NCBI GenBank assembly: GCA_944324445.1
Contig: CALUWL010000003.1
Location: 1-64,000 of the forward strand
From: Candidatus Gastranaerophilales bacterium
GTDB taxonomy: Bacteria; Cyanobacteriota; Vampirovibrionia; Gastranaerophilales; Gastranaerophilaceae
Length of the DNA: 64,000 nt
Reading direction: 5' to 3'
Shown here in pieces: positions 47,723 through 57,252 of this stretch. The position numbers and the translations under genes were made by a program. The stretch's first letter is position 1; every line of letters begins with the position of its first letter. The notes below the pieces were generated by a model. It made no database searches, was not told the DNA's origin, and saw only the letters and a program-made list of their open reading frames with translations.

Positions 47723-50700
47723 ATGAAAATTTGCTCAAAAATCTGTATAGGACTGTCTTTAGCCCTTTTAATTAGTTTAGTTGGGGTTAATCAAAATGCA
47801 TTTGCGGATAATTACACTCCAACTCTCGACGAATTAAATAAGCAAGGAGTAATTAATCCAGAAACAGGTGAAATTTATCCTGAATCAGGTTATACTTTAG
47901 TTGAAACAGATGTTAAAGGTGATAATACAATTGTTATTCCTGAATACAATGAAGATAATAATACTCTAACGGAAAAATTGTATGATTTAGAACTTAAAAA
48001 ATATGATTATGGTCATACAGATGTTGCTGATGATACGTATAGTTTTAATATAGATATTTTTGATAGAGATATAACTTATTCAACAGATAATTCAAGACTA
48101 GAAAGCAACAGAATTATTAATTCAACTGATTTAGCTTTGATTGATAATGATTTTATCGGGTTGAACAGTAATTTTTATGGCGGAGCGATAGATAATTATG
48201 GCACAATAGAATCTATCACAGGTGATTTTATAGGAAATTATGCAAGTGGTGGTTCTTATGGCGGAGCGATACATAATCGTGGCACAATAGAATCTATCAC
48301 AGGTGATTTTATAGGAAATTATGCAAGTAGTAATTCTTATGCCCATGGCGGAGCGATATATAATTATAGCAATAGCAAAATAGAAACTATCACCGGTGAT
48401 TTTATAGGAAATTATGCGACATCTGCTAGCGGTATTGGTGCCTATGGCGGAGCGATAGATAATGGTGGCACAATAGAATCTATCACAGGTGATTTTATAG
48501 GAAACTATGTAACATCTTCTGGCGACTATATCTATGGCGGAGCGATAGAAAATAGTGGCACAATAAATTCTATCACAGGTGATTTTATAGGAAACTATGC
48601 AAGTGGTGATGATGGAGCCCGTGGCGGAGCGATATATAATAGTGGCGGCACAATAGGCTCTATCACAGGTGATTTTATAGGAAACCATGCAAGTGGTGGT
48701 TATTCTACCTATGGCGGAGCGATATATAATAAAGACACAATAAAATCTATCACAGGTGATTTTATAGGAAACTATGCAAGTAGTGATAGTGTTGTCGGTG
48801 GCGGAGCGATATATAATAGTGGTGGCACAATAGGCTCTATCACAGGTGATTTTATAGGAAACTATGCAAGTGGTCTTGCCTCTGGCGGAGCGATATATAA
48901 TAGTTATGGCACAATAGGTGCCATCACAGGTGATTTTATAGGAAACTATGCAAGTGGTGATTCTTCTGCCTCTGGCGGAGCGATAGATAATGGTGGCACA
49001 ATAGAATCTATCACAGGTGATTTTATAGGAAACTATACGACATCTGCTAGCGGCAATACCTCTGGCGGAGCGATATATAATTATGACACAATAGAAACTA
49101 TTAACAGTGATTTTATAGGAAATTATACGACATCTGCTAGCGATGGTGCCTATGGCGGTGCTATATATAATAGTAGTAAAGGCACAATAGGCTCTATCAC
49201 AGGTGATTTTATAGCAAATTATGCAAACGGTAATTCTTATGCCTATGGCGGAGCGATATATAATAGAAACACAATAGACTCTATCACCGGTGATTTTATA
49301 GAAAATTACGCAAGCAGCAATTCTTCCGCCCGTGGCGGAGCGATATATAATTCCCAATACAGAACTTCAAAGGCAATTATAAATAATATCACCGGTGATT
49401 TTATAGGAAATTATGCGACATCTGCTAGCGGTGGTGCCTATGGCGGAGCGATAGATAATGATTATAATAGTACAATAGAAACTATTACCGGTGATTTTAT
49501 AGGAAACTATGCAAGTGGTGATAGTGTTGTCGGTGGCGGAGCGATAGATAATAATGGCACAATAAATTCTATCACAGGTGATTTTATAGGAAACTATGCA
49601 AGCAGCAATTCTTCTGCCTATGGCGGAGCGATATATAATTATACTAAAGGTAAAATAGACTCTATCACCGGTGATTTTATAGGAAATTATGCAAGCAGCA
49701 ATTCTTCTGCCTATGGCGGAGCGATAAGAAATAATGGCACAATAGGAACGATAAATGGCAGTTTTGTAAATAACTATGCTAAAACAGATAGTGCTAACAG
49801 TTTTGCATTAGGCGGAGCAATTTATACAACCTCTGATTTAACTTTTGTTGCTGATAACAAGCAAAATGTATTTTCAGGTAACTACACTGAAGATTCAAGA
49901 GGAAAAATTAATAATGCAATATTTGTCGGAAATACTGACACTACTTTAACCTTTGATATTAAAAACAACGGAAGTTTTGTATTTGATGATACAATTGATG
50001 GCGGTATGCCTGATTTTGATGATATGGGAAATATTACAGGTATCGATAGAACCAATCAATACAATATAAAAATCCAAGGTGATAACACAGGATATATTGC
50101 ATTTAATAATGATGTAATTAATGCTGATATAGTATCTGATAATGCTAATATTATCCTTGGTAAAGACAGCGCATTTAATCAATCTCAATCGTTAGCTTTA
50201 AATAATAGTTCTCTATCAATGGTAAATAATTCTATCGGTTCAATAATAATACCTGAATTTAATTTATCAGGAATATCATCTATGAAGGTTGATGTTGATT
50301 TATTGAATGAAAAAATGGATAGAATTGAAGCAGGAAGTTACAATGTATCTCCTGACAGTAAATTAAATGTTGATTATTTAAATTTACTTAATGATGCAAA
50401 TAAAGATTTAACTTTAATAAATTTTGCAGATAGTGATTTAGCAAATAATGTAGATTATACAGGTGAAAATCCTGTTGCATATTCTCCGATATATAAATAT
50501 GATGTGGGATATGATAAAACAAGCGGTATATTCTCTTTTTTAAGAGGATCAGGTTCAAGTTCGTCTGATTACAATCCTACTGTATTAGCACCTGCAACCA
50601 TGTCATTAGCAGGAGCTTATTCAACTCAAATGCAGACATTTAACTATGCTTTTCAACATTCTGATAATTTTATGAACCTTCCGTATATTGATAGAGTAGT

Positions 50701-51556
50701 TTTAGGAAATAAGAATAAGTATGCATTTAATGGTGAAATACCTGTTAGTAATGCAGGGGTATTTTCTCCGATATTTTCTCAATTTGATGATGCATCTATT
50801 TGGGTAAAACCTTATACAAGTTTTGAAAGCATACCTTTAAAGAATGGTCCTAAAGTATCTAATATATCTTACGGAACATTAGTCGGTTTTGATTCAAAAT
50901 TAAAGAAATTAAAAAGAGGTTTTTCAAGAGTATATACAGGTTACTTAGGATATAACGGGGCAAGTCAAAGATATAGCGGAGTTGATTCAACTCTAAACGG
51001 AGGCTTATTGGGCGGTACCGTTACATTCTACAAGGGTAACTTCTTTAACGCTACAACATTATCAGTTGGTGCTTCAGTTGCAAAAAACTCTAATATGTAT
51101 GGAACTGATAATTTAACTATGCTAATGGGCGGTGTTGGTAATAAGACAGGGTATAACTTTGAATTTAAAGAAGGTAAATTAATACTTCAACCTAATATAC
51201 TGTTATCCTACACATTTGTTAATACATTTGATTATACAAACTCTGCAGGTGTAAGAATGACATCTGATCCTTTGCATGCTATTCAGATTGCACCGGGTGT
51301 TAAATTGATAGGTAATTTAAAGAACGGATGGCAGCCATACTTAGGAGTTAATATGGTATGGAATATAATAGCTGATTCTAAAGTTATGGCAAATGATGTA
51401 ATATTACCTGAGATGAGTATAAGACCGTATGTACAATATGGTGTCGGTGTACAAAAGACCTTCAAAGACAGATTCCAAGGTTTCTTGCAAGCCATGGTAC
51501 AAAATGGCGGAAGAAACGGTATATCACTCACTGCAGGGTTCAGATGGGCGATATAG
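47723..51556 (+). CDS. Autotransporter adhesin 1 with Pmp-like repeats
   Basis: 1,277 residues. Signal peptide to about residue 28 (ICIGLSLALLISLVGVNQNAFA). Then a lead region, 18 tandem units of about 30 residues (about 152-695), each with GGAI(Y/D)N...SITGDFIGNY, so GGAI and FxxN tetrapeptides as in chlamydial Pmp passengers, predicted beta-helix. A linker of about 300 residues is followed by an autotransporter beta-barrel domain of about 280 residues ending GFRWAI. Likely surface adhesin. Last 1,584 bp repeat in adhesin 2. Confidence 0.88.
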   Translation: MKICSKICIGLSLALLISLVGVNQNAFADNYTPTLDELNKQGVINPETGEIYPESGYTLVETDVKGDNTIVIPEYNEDNNTLTEKLYDLELKKYDYGHTDVADDTYSFNIDIFDRDITYSTDNSRLESNRIINSTDLALIDNDFIGLNSNFYGGAIDNYGTIESITGDFIGNYASGGSYGGAIHNRGTIESITGDFIGNYASSNSYAHGGAIYNYSNSKIETITGDFIGNYATSASGIGAYGGAIDNGGTIESITGDFIGNYVTSSGDYIYGGAIENSGTINSITGDFIGNYASGDDGARGGAIYNSGGTIGSITGDFIGNHASGGYSTYGGAIYNKDTIKSITGDFIGNYASSDSVVGGGAIYNSGGTIGSITGDFIGNYASGLASGGAIYNSYGTIGAITGDFIGNYASGDSSASGGAIDNGGTIESITGDFIGNYTTSASGNTSGGAIYNYDTIETINSDFIGNYTTSASDGAYGGAIYNSSKGTIGSITGDFIANYANGNSYAYGGAIYNRNTIDSITGDFIENYASSNSSARGGAIYNSQYRTSKAIINNITGDFIGNYATSASGGAYGGAIDNDYNSTIETITGDFIGNYASGDSVVGGGAIDNNGTINSITGDFIGNYASSNSSAYGGAIYNYTKGKIDSITGDFIGNYASSNSSAYGGAIRNNGTIGTINGSFVNNYAKTDSANSFALGGAIYTTSDLTFVADNKQNVFSGNYTEDSRGKINNAIFVGNTDTTLTFDIKNNGSFVFDDTIDGGMPDFDDMGNITGIDRTNQYNIKIQGDNTGYIAFNNDVINADIVSDNANIILGKDSAFNQSQSLALNNSSLSMVNNSIGSIIIPEFNLSGISSMKVDVDLLNEKMDRIEAGSYNVSPDSKLNVDYLNLLNDANKDLTLINFADSDLANNVDYTGENPVAYSPIYKYDVGYDKTSGIFSFLRGSGSSSSDYNPTVLAPATMSLAGAYSTQMQTFNYAFQHSDNFMNLPYIDRVVLGNKNKYAFNGEIPVSNAGVFSPIFSQFDDASIWVKPYTSFESIPLKNGPKVSNISYGTLVGFDSKLKKLKRGFSRVYTGYLGYNGASQRYSGVDSTLNGGLLGGTVTFYKGNFFNATTLSVGASVAKNSNMYGTDNLTMLMGGVGNKTGYNFEFKEGKLILQPNILLSYTFVNTFDYTNSAGVRMTSDPLHAIQIAPGVKLIGNLKNGWQPYLGVNMVWNIIADSKVMANDVILPEMSIRPYVQYGVGVQKTFKDRFQGFLQAMVQNGGRNGISLTAGFRWAI
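48179..49810. repeat. Eighteen ~90-bp tandem repeats in adhesin 1
   Basis: Mean unit 90.7 bp, with conserved GGCGGAGCGATA and ATCACAGGTGATTTTATAGG blocks separated by variable bases. All copies keep the frame. A long antisense reading frame results from the repeat periodicity. Confidence 0.9.
49973..51556. repeat. Left copy of 1,584-bp direct repeat
   Basis: Identical by eye to 55669-57252: the linker and beta-barrel region of the two autotransporters, ending at the stop codon. The first mismatch upstream is at 49972 (A) versus 55668 (T). Confidence 0.85.
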
Positions 51557-51585
51557 GGAAAAATACAACTTTTGTATTTTGTAAA
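51557..51585 (+). terminator. AT-rich hairpin after adhesin 1
   Basis: AAAATACAA (51560-51568), 3-nt loop, TTGTATTTT (51572-51580), directly after the stop. Possible terminator or 3' end stabiliser. Confidence 0.45.
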
Positions 51586-51613
51586 ATTTAAATTGTAGCT
51601 GTAGCATAAGAAA

Positions 51614-52579
51614 ATGGCTAGAATTTCTGTTATAGTACCTATTTTTAATGCTGAAAATTATCTTAATTTTTGTTTAGACAGTTTATTGCTGCAAAATTTT
51701 AAAGACTACGAAATTATTTGCATAAATGACGGTTCTACTGATGACACTATCAATATTTTAGACTGCTATTCAAAATTTGATAATAAAATAAAAATTATAA
51801 CTCAAGAAAACAAAGGCTACGGTGGCGCTAAAAACAAAGGTTTAGAAAATGCAACGGGGGAATATATAACTTTTGTTGATAGTGATGACATAGTTTCTCC
51901 TTTAATGCTTAAAAACTTATACGAAAACATAAAATATACTAAAAGCGACTTTGTATTCAGCAACATCATAAATATTAATAACAACACCATGCAAATTTCT
52001 AAGGTTGATTTCGGAATTGAAAGCAAAGTTTTTAAAGAGACTGCAAACCAAACATCAAATTGCAGCGCAAACGAAATTTTTGCATGTATATCAGGAACCG
52101 CCTGTGCAAAATTATACAGGAGAAATTTTATTGAAAATATGAAGTTTGACGAAAATATTGCATATGAAAACATACCCTTTATTACAAATTGTTTCCTAAA
52201 TGCAAATAGAGTTTCTTTTGACAAAAATACGTATTATGTCTATAACAATGAAAATAAATTACCCCCGTGTGATATCATCAGAATGCGCGACAAACAAGCA
52301 GAAATCTTTAAAACAGCAAACAAATATGATAATTTTAAAGAATTACTCTTTAAATTCAAGATAGCAGATATTTTAAATAGTATCTTATACAAAAGTGATT
52401 TAGATAAAGTATATATGCTAAGCGTGTTAAAAATAATTATAGCTAACACAAATTTCGATATTTACAATCGTTCAAAAATAAACAAAATTAAAAAAATTTG
52501 TGAAAAAATTTTACTGATGAATGATTTTGATTTTATTAAATATATTAATCACCTGAGACAGAGAGGTGAATATGTTTAA
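51614..52579 (+). CDS. GT2 family glycosyltransferase (first)
   Basis: 321 residues. N-terminal GT-A fold: ISVIVPIFNAENYL, EIICINDGSTDDT, and the metal-binding DxD in FVDSDDIVSP. C-terminal part variable. Transfers a sugar from a nucleotide donor; acceptor unknown. Sits between the two adhesins, so it may act on them or on a surface glycan. The next GT overlaps it by 8 nt. Confidence 0.88.
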   Translation: MARISVIVPIFNAENYLNFCLDSLLLQNFKDYEIICINDGSTDDTINILDCYSKFDNKIKIITQENKGYGGAKNKGLENATGEYITFVDSDDIVSPLMLKNLYENIKYTKSDFVFSNIININNNTMQISKVDFGIESKVFKETANQTSNCSANEIFACISGTACAKLYRRNFIENMKFDENIAYENIPFITNCFLNANRVSFDKNTYYVYNNENKLPPCDIIRMRDKQAEIFKTANKYDNFKELLFKFKIADILNSILYKSDLDKVYMLSVLKIIIANTNFDIYNRSKINKIKKICEKILLMNDFDFIKYINHLRQRGEYV

Positions 52580-53576
52580 AATTTCCGTAATTGTGCCAAT
52601 ATACAACTCTGAAAAATATCTGGAAAAATGTCTCAAGTCTATAATAAATCAAACGTACAAAAATCTTGAAATTATCTGCATAAATGACGGCTCAACAGAT
52701 AATTCCGATAAAATTTTAACCGATTTTGCAAAAAAAGATGACAGAATAAAAATATTAACACAAAAAAACAAAGGATTATCCGCAGCAAGAAACGCAGGAA
52801 TTGATTTTGCACAAGGCGAATATATCTCTTTTGTTGACAGCGATGATTGGATATCGCTTACTTTATACAATGATTTCATAAAAATCTTAAATAAACTTAA
52901 CACCAAAGTTGATATCTATAATTTCAACGTAACTTCGATTAAAGAATATCCTGATGAACTTTTTCCCGATACTTTTTTTGATATAAAAAATATCAATAAT
53001 CACAATTCACTATACACAATACACACATTTAAAGACTTCAAAAAGCCGTTCAACGGGAATTTTGGCGCTTATAATAAAATATATAATCTTGAATTTATCA
53101 AAAAAAATTCTATCCGATTTCCGGTTGGTTTAATATTTGAAGATCATCCTTTTTATATTGAATCATTTATAAAAGCAAGGTCAATTATAATAAACCCCAG
53201 AATGTATTATATTTATTTCAGAAGAAGAAGAAATAATATAATGAATAATCTGGAATATAAAACATTTGATATATTTAAAATACTTGATATTGCAAGAGAA
53301 TTGATAAAATCATCAGAATACTTCAATTATCTTAAATATGCATATTTGCAACATGAATATAATACACTATCATATATGCTATTTGAAACAGCATCAGAAA
53401 GACAAAATGAATATTATAAGCAGGCACAAAACCACCTCAAAAAAACATCAAAATTTAATTTAGATAAAAAAATCATAAAACAACTTGCAAATTACCCTAT
53501 TTATAAGGATATTTTAAAATTAAAATGCAGAGATTTTGTAAAAAAATATAAATGCAAAGTTACAAAAAGCCACTGA
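52572..53576 (+). CDS. GT2 family glycosyltransferase (second)
   Basis: 334 residues from the ATG at 52572 (GAGAGG upstream; a GTG two codons earlier is also in frame). Motifs ISVIVPIYNSEKYLEKCLKS, INDGSTDNSDKIL and FVDSDDWIS. Resembles the first GT closely in the N-terminal half, indicating duplication. No membrane helices, so it probably acts on the cytoplasmic side. Confidence 0.88.
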   Translation: MFKISVIVPIYNSEKYLEKCLKSIINQTYKNLEIICINDGSTDNSDKILTDFAKKDDRIKILTQKNKGLSAARNAGIDFAQGEYISFVDSDDWISLTLYNDFIKILNKLNTKVDIYNFNVTSIKEYPDELFPDTFFDIKNINNHNSLYTIHTFKDFKKPFNGNFGAYNKIYNLEFIKKNSIRFPVGLIFEDHPFYIESFIKARSIIINPRMYYIYFRRRRNNIMNNLEYKTFDIFKILDIARELIKSSEYFNYLKYAYLQHEYNTLSYMLFETASERQNEYYKQAQNHLKKTSKFNLDKKIIKQLANYPIYKDILKLKCRDFVKKYKCKVTKSH

Positions 53577-53613
53577 CACCAACATTCAATTCTCATTGTT
53601 ATAGTTTCATAAA

Positions 53614-53667
53614 TTCTTGGAATATATGATATATAAAAGGATATCTTTTTTTTCAAGGATAGAAAGT
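53614..53667 (+). promoter_or_regulatory. Conserved upstream segment of autotransporter 2
   Basis: Shares TTCTTGGAATATA, AAGGATATC and TTTCAAGGATAGAAA with the segment before adhesin 1 (47671-47722). Confidence 0.6.
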
Positions 53668-56600
53668 ATGAACAATAATTCTAAAATCTGTATAGGATTA
53701 TCGTTAACTCTTACAATTAGTTTGACTGGGGTTAATCAAAATGCATTTGCGGATAATTACACTCCAACACTCGACGAATTAAATAAGCAAGGAGTAATTA
53801 ATCCTGCAACAGGAGAAAAATATCCTGAATCGGGCTATACTTTAGTTGAAACAGATGTTAAAGGTGATAATACAATTGTTATTCCTGAATACAATAAAGA
53901 TAATAATACTTTAACGGAAAAGTTGTATAATCTAGAACTTAAGAAATATGATTATGGTCATACAGATGTTGCTGATGATACATATAGTTTTAATATAGAT
54001 ATATTTGATAGAGATATAACTTATTCAACAGATAATTCAAGGTTAGAAAGTAACAGAATTATTAATTCAACTGATTTAGCTTTGATTGATAAAGATTTTT
54101 ATGGATTGAGCGGACATTTAGATGGCGGAGCAATAAATAATAGTGGCAGAATTGATTCTATTACTGGTGATTTTATAGGAAACTATGCAACATCTTCTGG
54201 CAACACTACCTATGGCGGAGCGATAAGTAATCGTGGCACAATAGGCTCTATTACCGGTGATTTTATAGGAAACTATGCTAGCGATTATGGCGATGGCGGA
54301 GCGATAGATAATGGTGGCGAAATAAATATTATCACCGGTGATTTCATAGGTAATTATGCAAGCAGCAACTCTTCTGCCTCTGGCGGAGCGATATATAATG
54401 GTGGCGAAATAAATATTATCACCGGTGATTTTATAGGAAATTATGTAACAACTTTTGGCAACTTTGCCCATGGCGGAGCGATATATAATTATGGCACAAT
54501 AGGCTCTATCACAGGTGATTTTATAGGGAATTATGCAAATGGTAATGACCAGACCTTTGGCGGAGCGATATATAATGATTCTGATAGTACAATAGAAACT
54601 ATTACCGGTGATTTTATAGGAAACTATGCAAGTGGTAGTTCTTTGGCCTATGGCGGAGCGATATATAATTACACCGGCACAATAGATTCTATCACCGGTG
54701 ATTTTATAGGAAATTATGCAAGTGGTGATGATAGAGCCTCTGGCGGCGCGATATATAATTCCAGTTACAGCGGTTCAAAGGCAATTATAAATAATATCAC
54801 CGGTGATTTTATAGGAAATTATGCAAGTGGTGGTGATGAAGCCAATGGCGGAGCAATATATAATAGTGGCACAATAGGTTCTATTTCAGGTGATTTCATA
54901 GGAAATTATGCAAGAGGTGATGATGAAGCCAATGGCGGAGCGATATATAATGATAGCACAATAGATTTTATCACAGGTAATTTCATAGGTAATTATGCAA
55001 GTGGTGGTGATGCTGCCTCTGGCGGAGCAATATATAATTGGTTCAATAGCACGATCGATTCAATCACAGGTGATTTTATAGGAAACTATGCAAGTGGTGG
55101 TGATGAAGCCTATGGCGGGGCAATATATAACGAAAATAAAGTAAAGTCTATCACAGGTGATTTTATAGGAAACTATGCGACATCTGCTAGCGGTGGTGCC
55201 TATGGCGGAGCGATATATAATGAAGACACAATAGGCTCTATCACAGGTGATTTTACAGGAAATTATGCAATTGGTGAGCCCGGAGGTGGTGCTATCAGTA
55301 ATGAAACAGATGGTTCAATAGAATCTATCACAGGTAATTTTGTAGGGAATTATACAAATGGTGATTTGAATGCCTATGGTGGAGCTATAGAAAATTATGG
55401 CACAATAGGACAAATAGATGGCAGTTTTGTAAATAACTATGCAAAAGCTGATAGTGCTAACAGTTTTGCATTGGGCGGAGCTATACTTACAACCTCTGAT
55501 TTAACTTTTGTTGCTGATAACAAACAAAATGTATTTTCAGGTAACTACACTGAAGATTCGAGAGGAAAAATTAATAATGCAATATTTGTTGAAAATGGAA
55601 TAATATTTCCAGATGGACCACTTGATTATGGGGATATAACTTTAACCTTTGATATTAAAAACAACGGTAGTTTTGTATTTGATGATACAATTGATGGCGG
55701 TATGCCTGATTTTGATGATATGGGAAATATTACAGGTATCGATAGAACCAATCAATACAATATAAAAATCCAAGGTGATAACACAGGATATATTGCATTT
55801 AATAATGATGTAATTAATGCTGATATAGTATCTGATAATGCTAATATTATCCTTGGTAAAGACAGCGCATTTAATCAATCTCAATCGTTAGCTTTAAATA
55901 ATAGTTCTCTATCAATGGTAAATAATTCTATCGGTTCAATAATAATACCTGAATTTAATTTATCAGGAATATCATCTATGAAGGTTGATGTTGATTTATT
56001 GAATGAAAAAATGGATAGAATTGAAGCAGGAAGTTACAATGTATCTCCTGACAGTAAATTAAATGTTGATTATTTAAATTTACTTAATGATGCAAATAAA
56101 GATTTAACTTTAATAAATTTTGCAGATAGTGATTTAGCAAATAATGTAGATTATACAGGTGAAAATCCTGTTGCATATTCTCCGATATATAAATATGATG
56201 TGGGATATGATAAAACAAGCGGTATATTCTCTTTTTTAAGAGGATCAGGTTCAAGTTCGTCTGATTACAATCCTACTGTATTAGCACCTGCAACCATGTC
56301 ATTAGCAGGAGCTTATTCAACTCAAATGCAGACATTTAACTATGCTTTTCAACATTCTGATAATTTTATGAACCTTCCGTATATTGATAGAGTAGTTTTA
56401 GGAAATAAGAATAAGTATGCATTTAATGGTGAAATACCTGTTAGTAATGCAGGGGTATTTTCTCCGATATTTTCTCAATTTGATGATGCATCTATTTGGG
56501 TAAAACCTTATACAAGTTTTGAAAGCATACCTTTAAAGAATGGTCCTAAAGTATCTAATATATCTTACGGAACATTAGTCGGTTTTGATTCAAAATTAAA

Positions 56601-57252
56601 GAAATTAAAAAGAGGTTTTTCAAGAGTATATACAGGTTACTTAGGATATAACGGGGCAAGTCAAAGATATAGCGGAGTTGATTCAACTCTAAACGGAGGC
56701 TTATTGGGCGGTACCGTTACATTCTACAAGGGTAACTTCTTTAACGCTACAACATTATCAGTTGGTGCTTCAGTTGCAAAAAACTCTAATATGTATGGAA
56801 CTGATAATTTAACTATGCTAATGGGCGGTGTTGGTAATAAGACAGGGTATAACTTTGAATTTAAAGAAGGTAAATTAATACTTCAACCTAATATACTGTT
56901 ATCCTACACATTTGTTAATACATTTGATTATACAAACTCTGCAGGTGTAAGAATGACATCTGATCCTTTGCATGCTATTCAGATTGCACCGGGTGTTAAA
57001 TTGATAGGTAATTTAAAGAACGGATGGCAGCCATACTTAGGAGTTAATATGGTATGGAATATAATAGCTGATTCTAAAGTTATGGCAAATGATGTAATAT
57101 TACCTGAGATGAGTATAAGACCGTATGTACAATATGGTGTCGGTGTACAAAAGACCTTCAAAGACAGATTCCAAGGTTTCTTGCAAGCCATGGTACAAAA
57201 TGGCGGAAGAAACGGTATATCACTCACTGCAGGGTTCAGATGGGCGATATAG
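53668..57252 (+). CDS. Autotransporter adhesin 2 with Pmp-like repeats
   Basis: 1,194 residues from the ATG at 53668 (MNNNSKICIG), matching adhesin 1 and its ribosome site; the frame is open from a TTG at 53617. Signal peptide, a lead region almost the same as adhesin 1, 15 units of GGAI...SITGDFIGNY, and then the identical linker and beta-barrel. The repeat part differs from adhesin 1 in number and variable residues, which is where diversity lies. Its end overlaps rfbG by 17 nt. Confidence 0.88.
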   Translation: MNNNSKICIGLSLTLTISLTGVNQNAFADNYTPTLDELNKQGVINPATGEKYPESGYTLVETDVKGDNTIVIPEYNKDNNTLTEKLYNLELKKYDYGHTDVADDTYSFNIDIFDRDITYSTDNSRLESNRIINSTDLALIDKDFYGLSGHLDGGAINNSGRIDSITGDFIGNYATSSGNTTYGGAISNRGTIGSITGDFIGNYASDYGDGGAIDNGGEINIITGDFIGNYASSNSSASGGAIYNGGEINIITGDFIGNYVTTFGNFAHGGAIYNYGTIGSITGDFIGNYANGNDQTFGGAIYNDSDSTIETITGDFIGNYASGSSLAYGGAIYNYTGTIDSITGDFIGNYASGDDRASGGAIYNSSYSGSKAIINNITGDFIGNYASGGDEANGGAIYNSGTIGSISGDFIGNYARGDDEANGGAIYNDSTIDFITGNFIGNYASGGDAASGGAIYNWFNSTIDSITGDFIGNYASGGDEAYGGAIYNENKVKSITGDFIGNYATSASGGAYGGAIYNEDTIGSITGDFTGNYAIGEPGGGAISNETDGSIESITGNFVGNYTNGDLNAYGGAIENYGTIGQIDGSFVNNYAKADSANSFALGGAILTTSDLTFVADNKQNVFSGNYTEDSRGKINNAIFVENGIIFPDGPLDYGDITLTFDIKNNGSFVFDDTIDGGMPDFDDMGNITGIDRTNQYNIKIQGDNTGYIAFNNDVINADIVSDNANIILGKDSAFNQSQSLALNNSSLSMVNNSIGSIIIPEFNLSGISSMKVDVDLLNEKMDRIEAGSYNVSPDSKLNVDYLNLLNDANKDLTLINFADSDLANNVDYTGENPVAYSPIYKYDVGYDKTSGIFSFLRGSGSSSSDYNPTVLAPATMSLAGAYSTQMQTFNYAFQHSDNFMNLPYIDRVVLGNKNKYAFNGEIPVSNAGVFSPIFSQFDDASIWVKPYTSFESIPLKNGPKVSNISYGTLVGFDSKLKKLKRGFSRVYTGYLGYNGASQRYSGVDSTLNGGLLGGTVTFYKGNFFNATTLSVGASVAKNSNMYGTDNLTMLMGGVGNKTGYNFEFKEGKLILQPNILLSYTFVNTFDYTNSAGVRMTSDPLHAIQIAPGVKLIGNLKNGWQPYLGVNMVWNIIADSKVMANDVILPEMSIRPYVQYGVGVQKTFKDRFQGFLQAMVQNGGRNGISLTAGFRWAI
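54124..55473. repeat. Fifteen 90-bp tandem repeats in adhesin 2
   Basis: Average 90 bp, same conserved blocks as adhesin 1, frame kept throughout. Confidence 0.9.
55669..57252. repeat. Right copy of 1,584-bp direct repeat
   Basis: Matches 49973-51556. Offset of 5,696 bp. No differences were seen in line-by-line comparison. Confidence 0.85.

Noticed and set aside
48131-49357. 408-residue ORF on the minus strand inside adhesin 1
   Set aside because: It is a by-product of the ~90-bp in-frame repeats, which keep the antisense frame open; composition is odd and there is no start signal. A similar 117-residue frame occurs in adhesin 2.
49946-50188. 80-residue minus-strand ORF, repeated at 55642-55884
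   Set aside because: It is antisense to the duplicated adhesin region, and the duplication alone explains why it occurs twice.
53617-53667. N-terminal extension of adhesin 2 from a TTG
   Set aside because: The ATG at 53668 aligns with adhesin 1's start and its ribosome site; the extension would precede the signal peptide.
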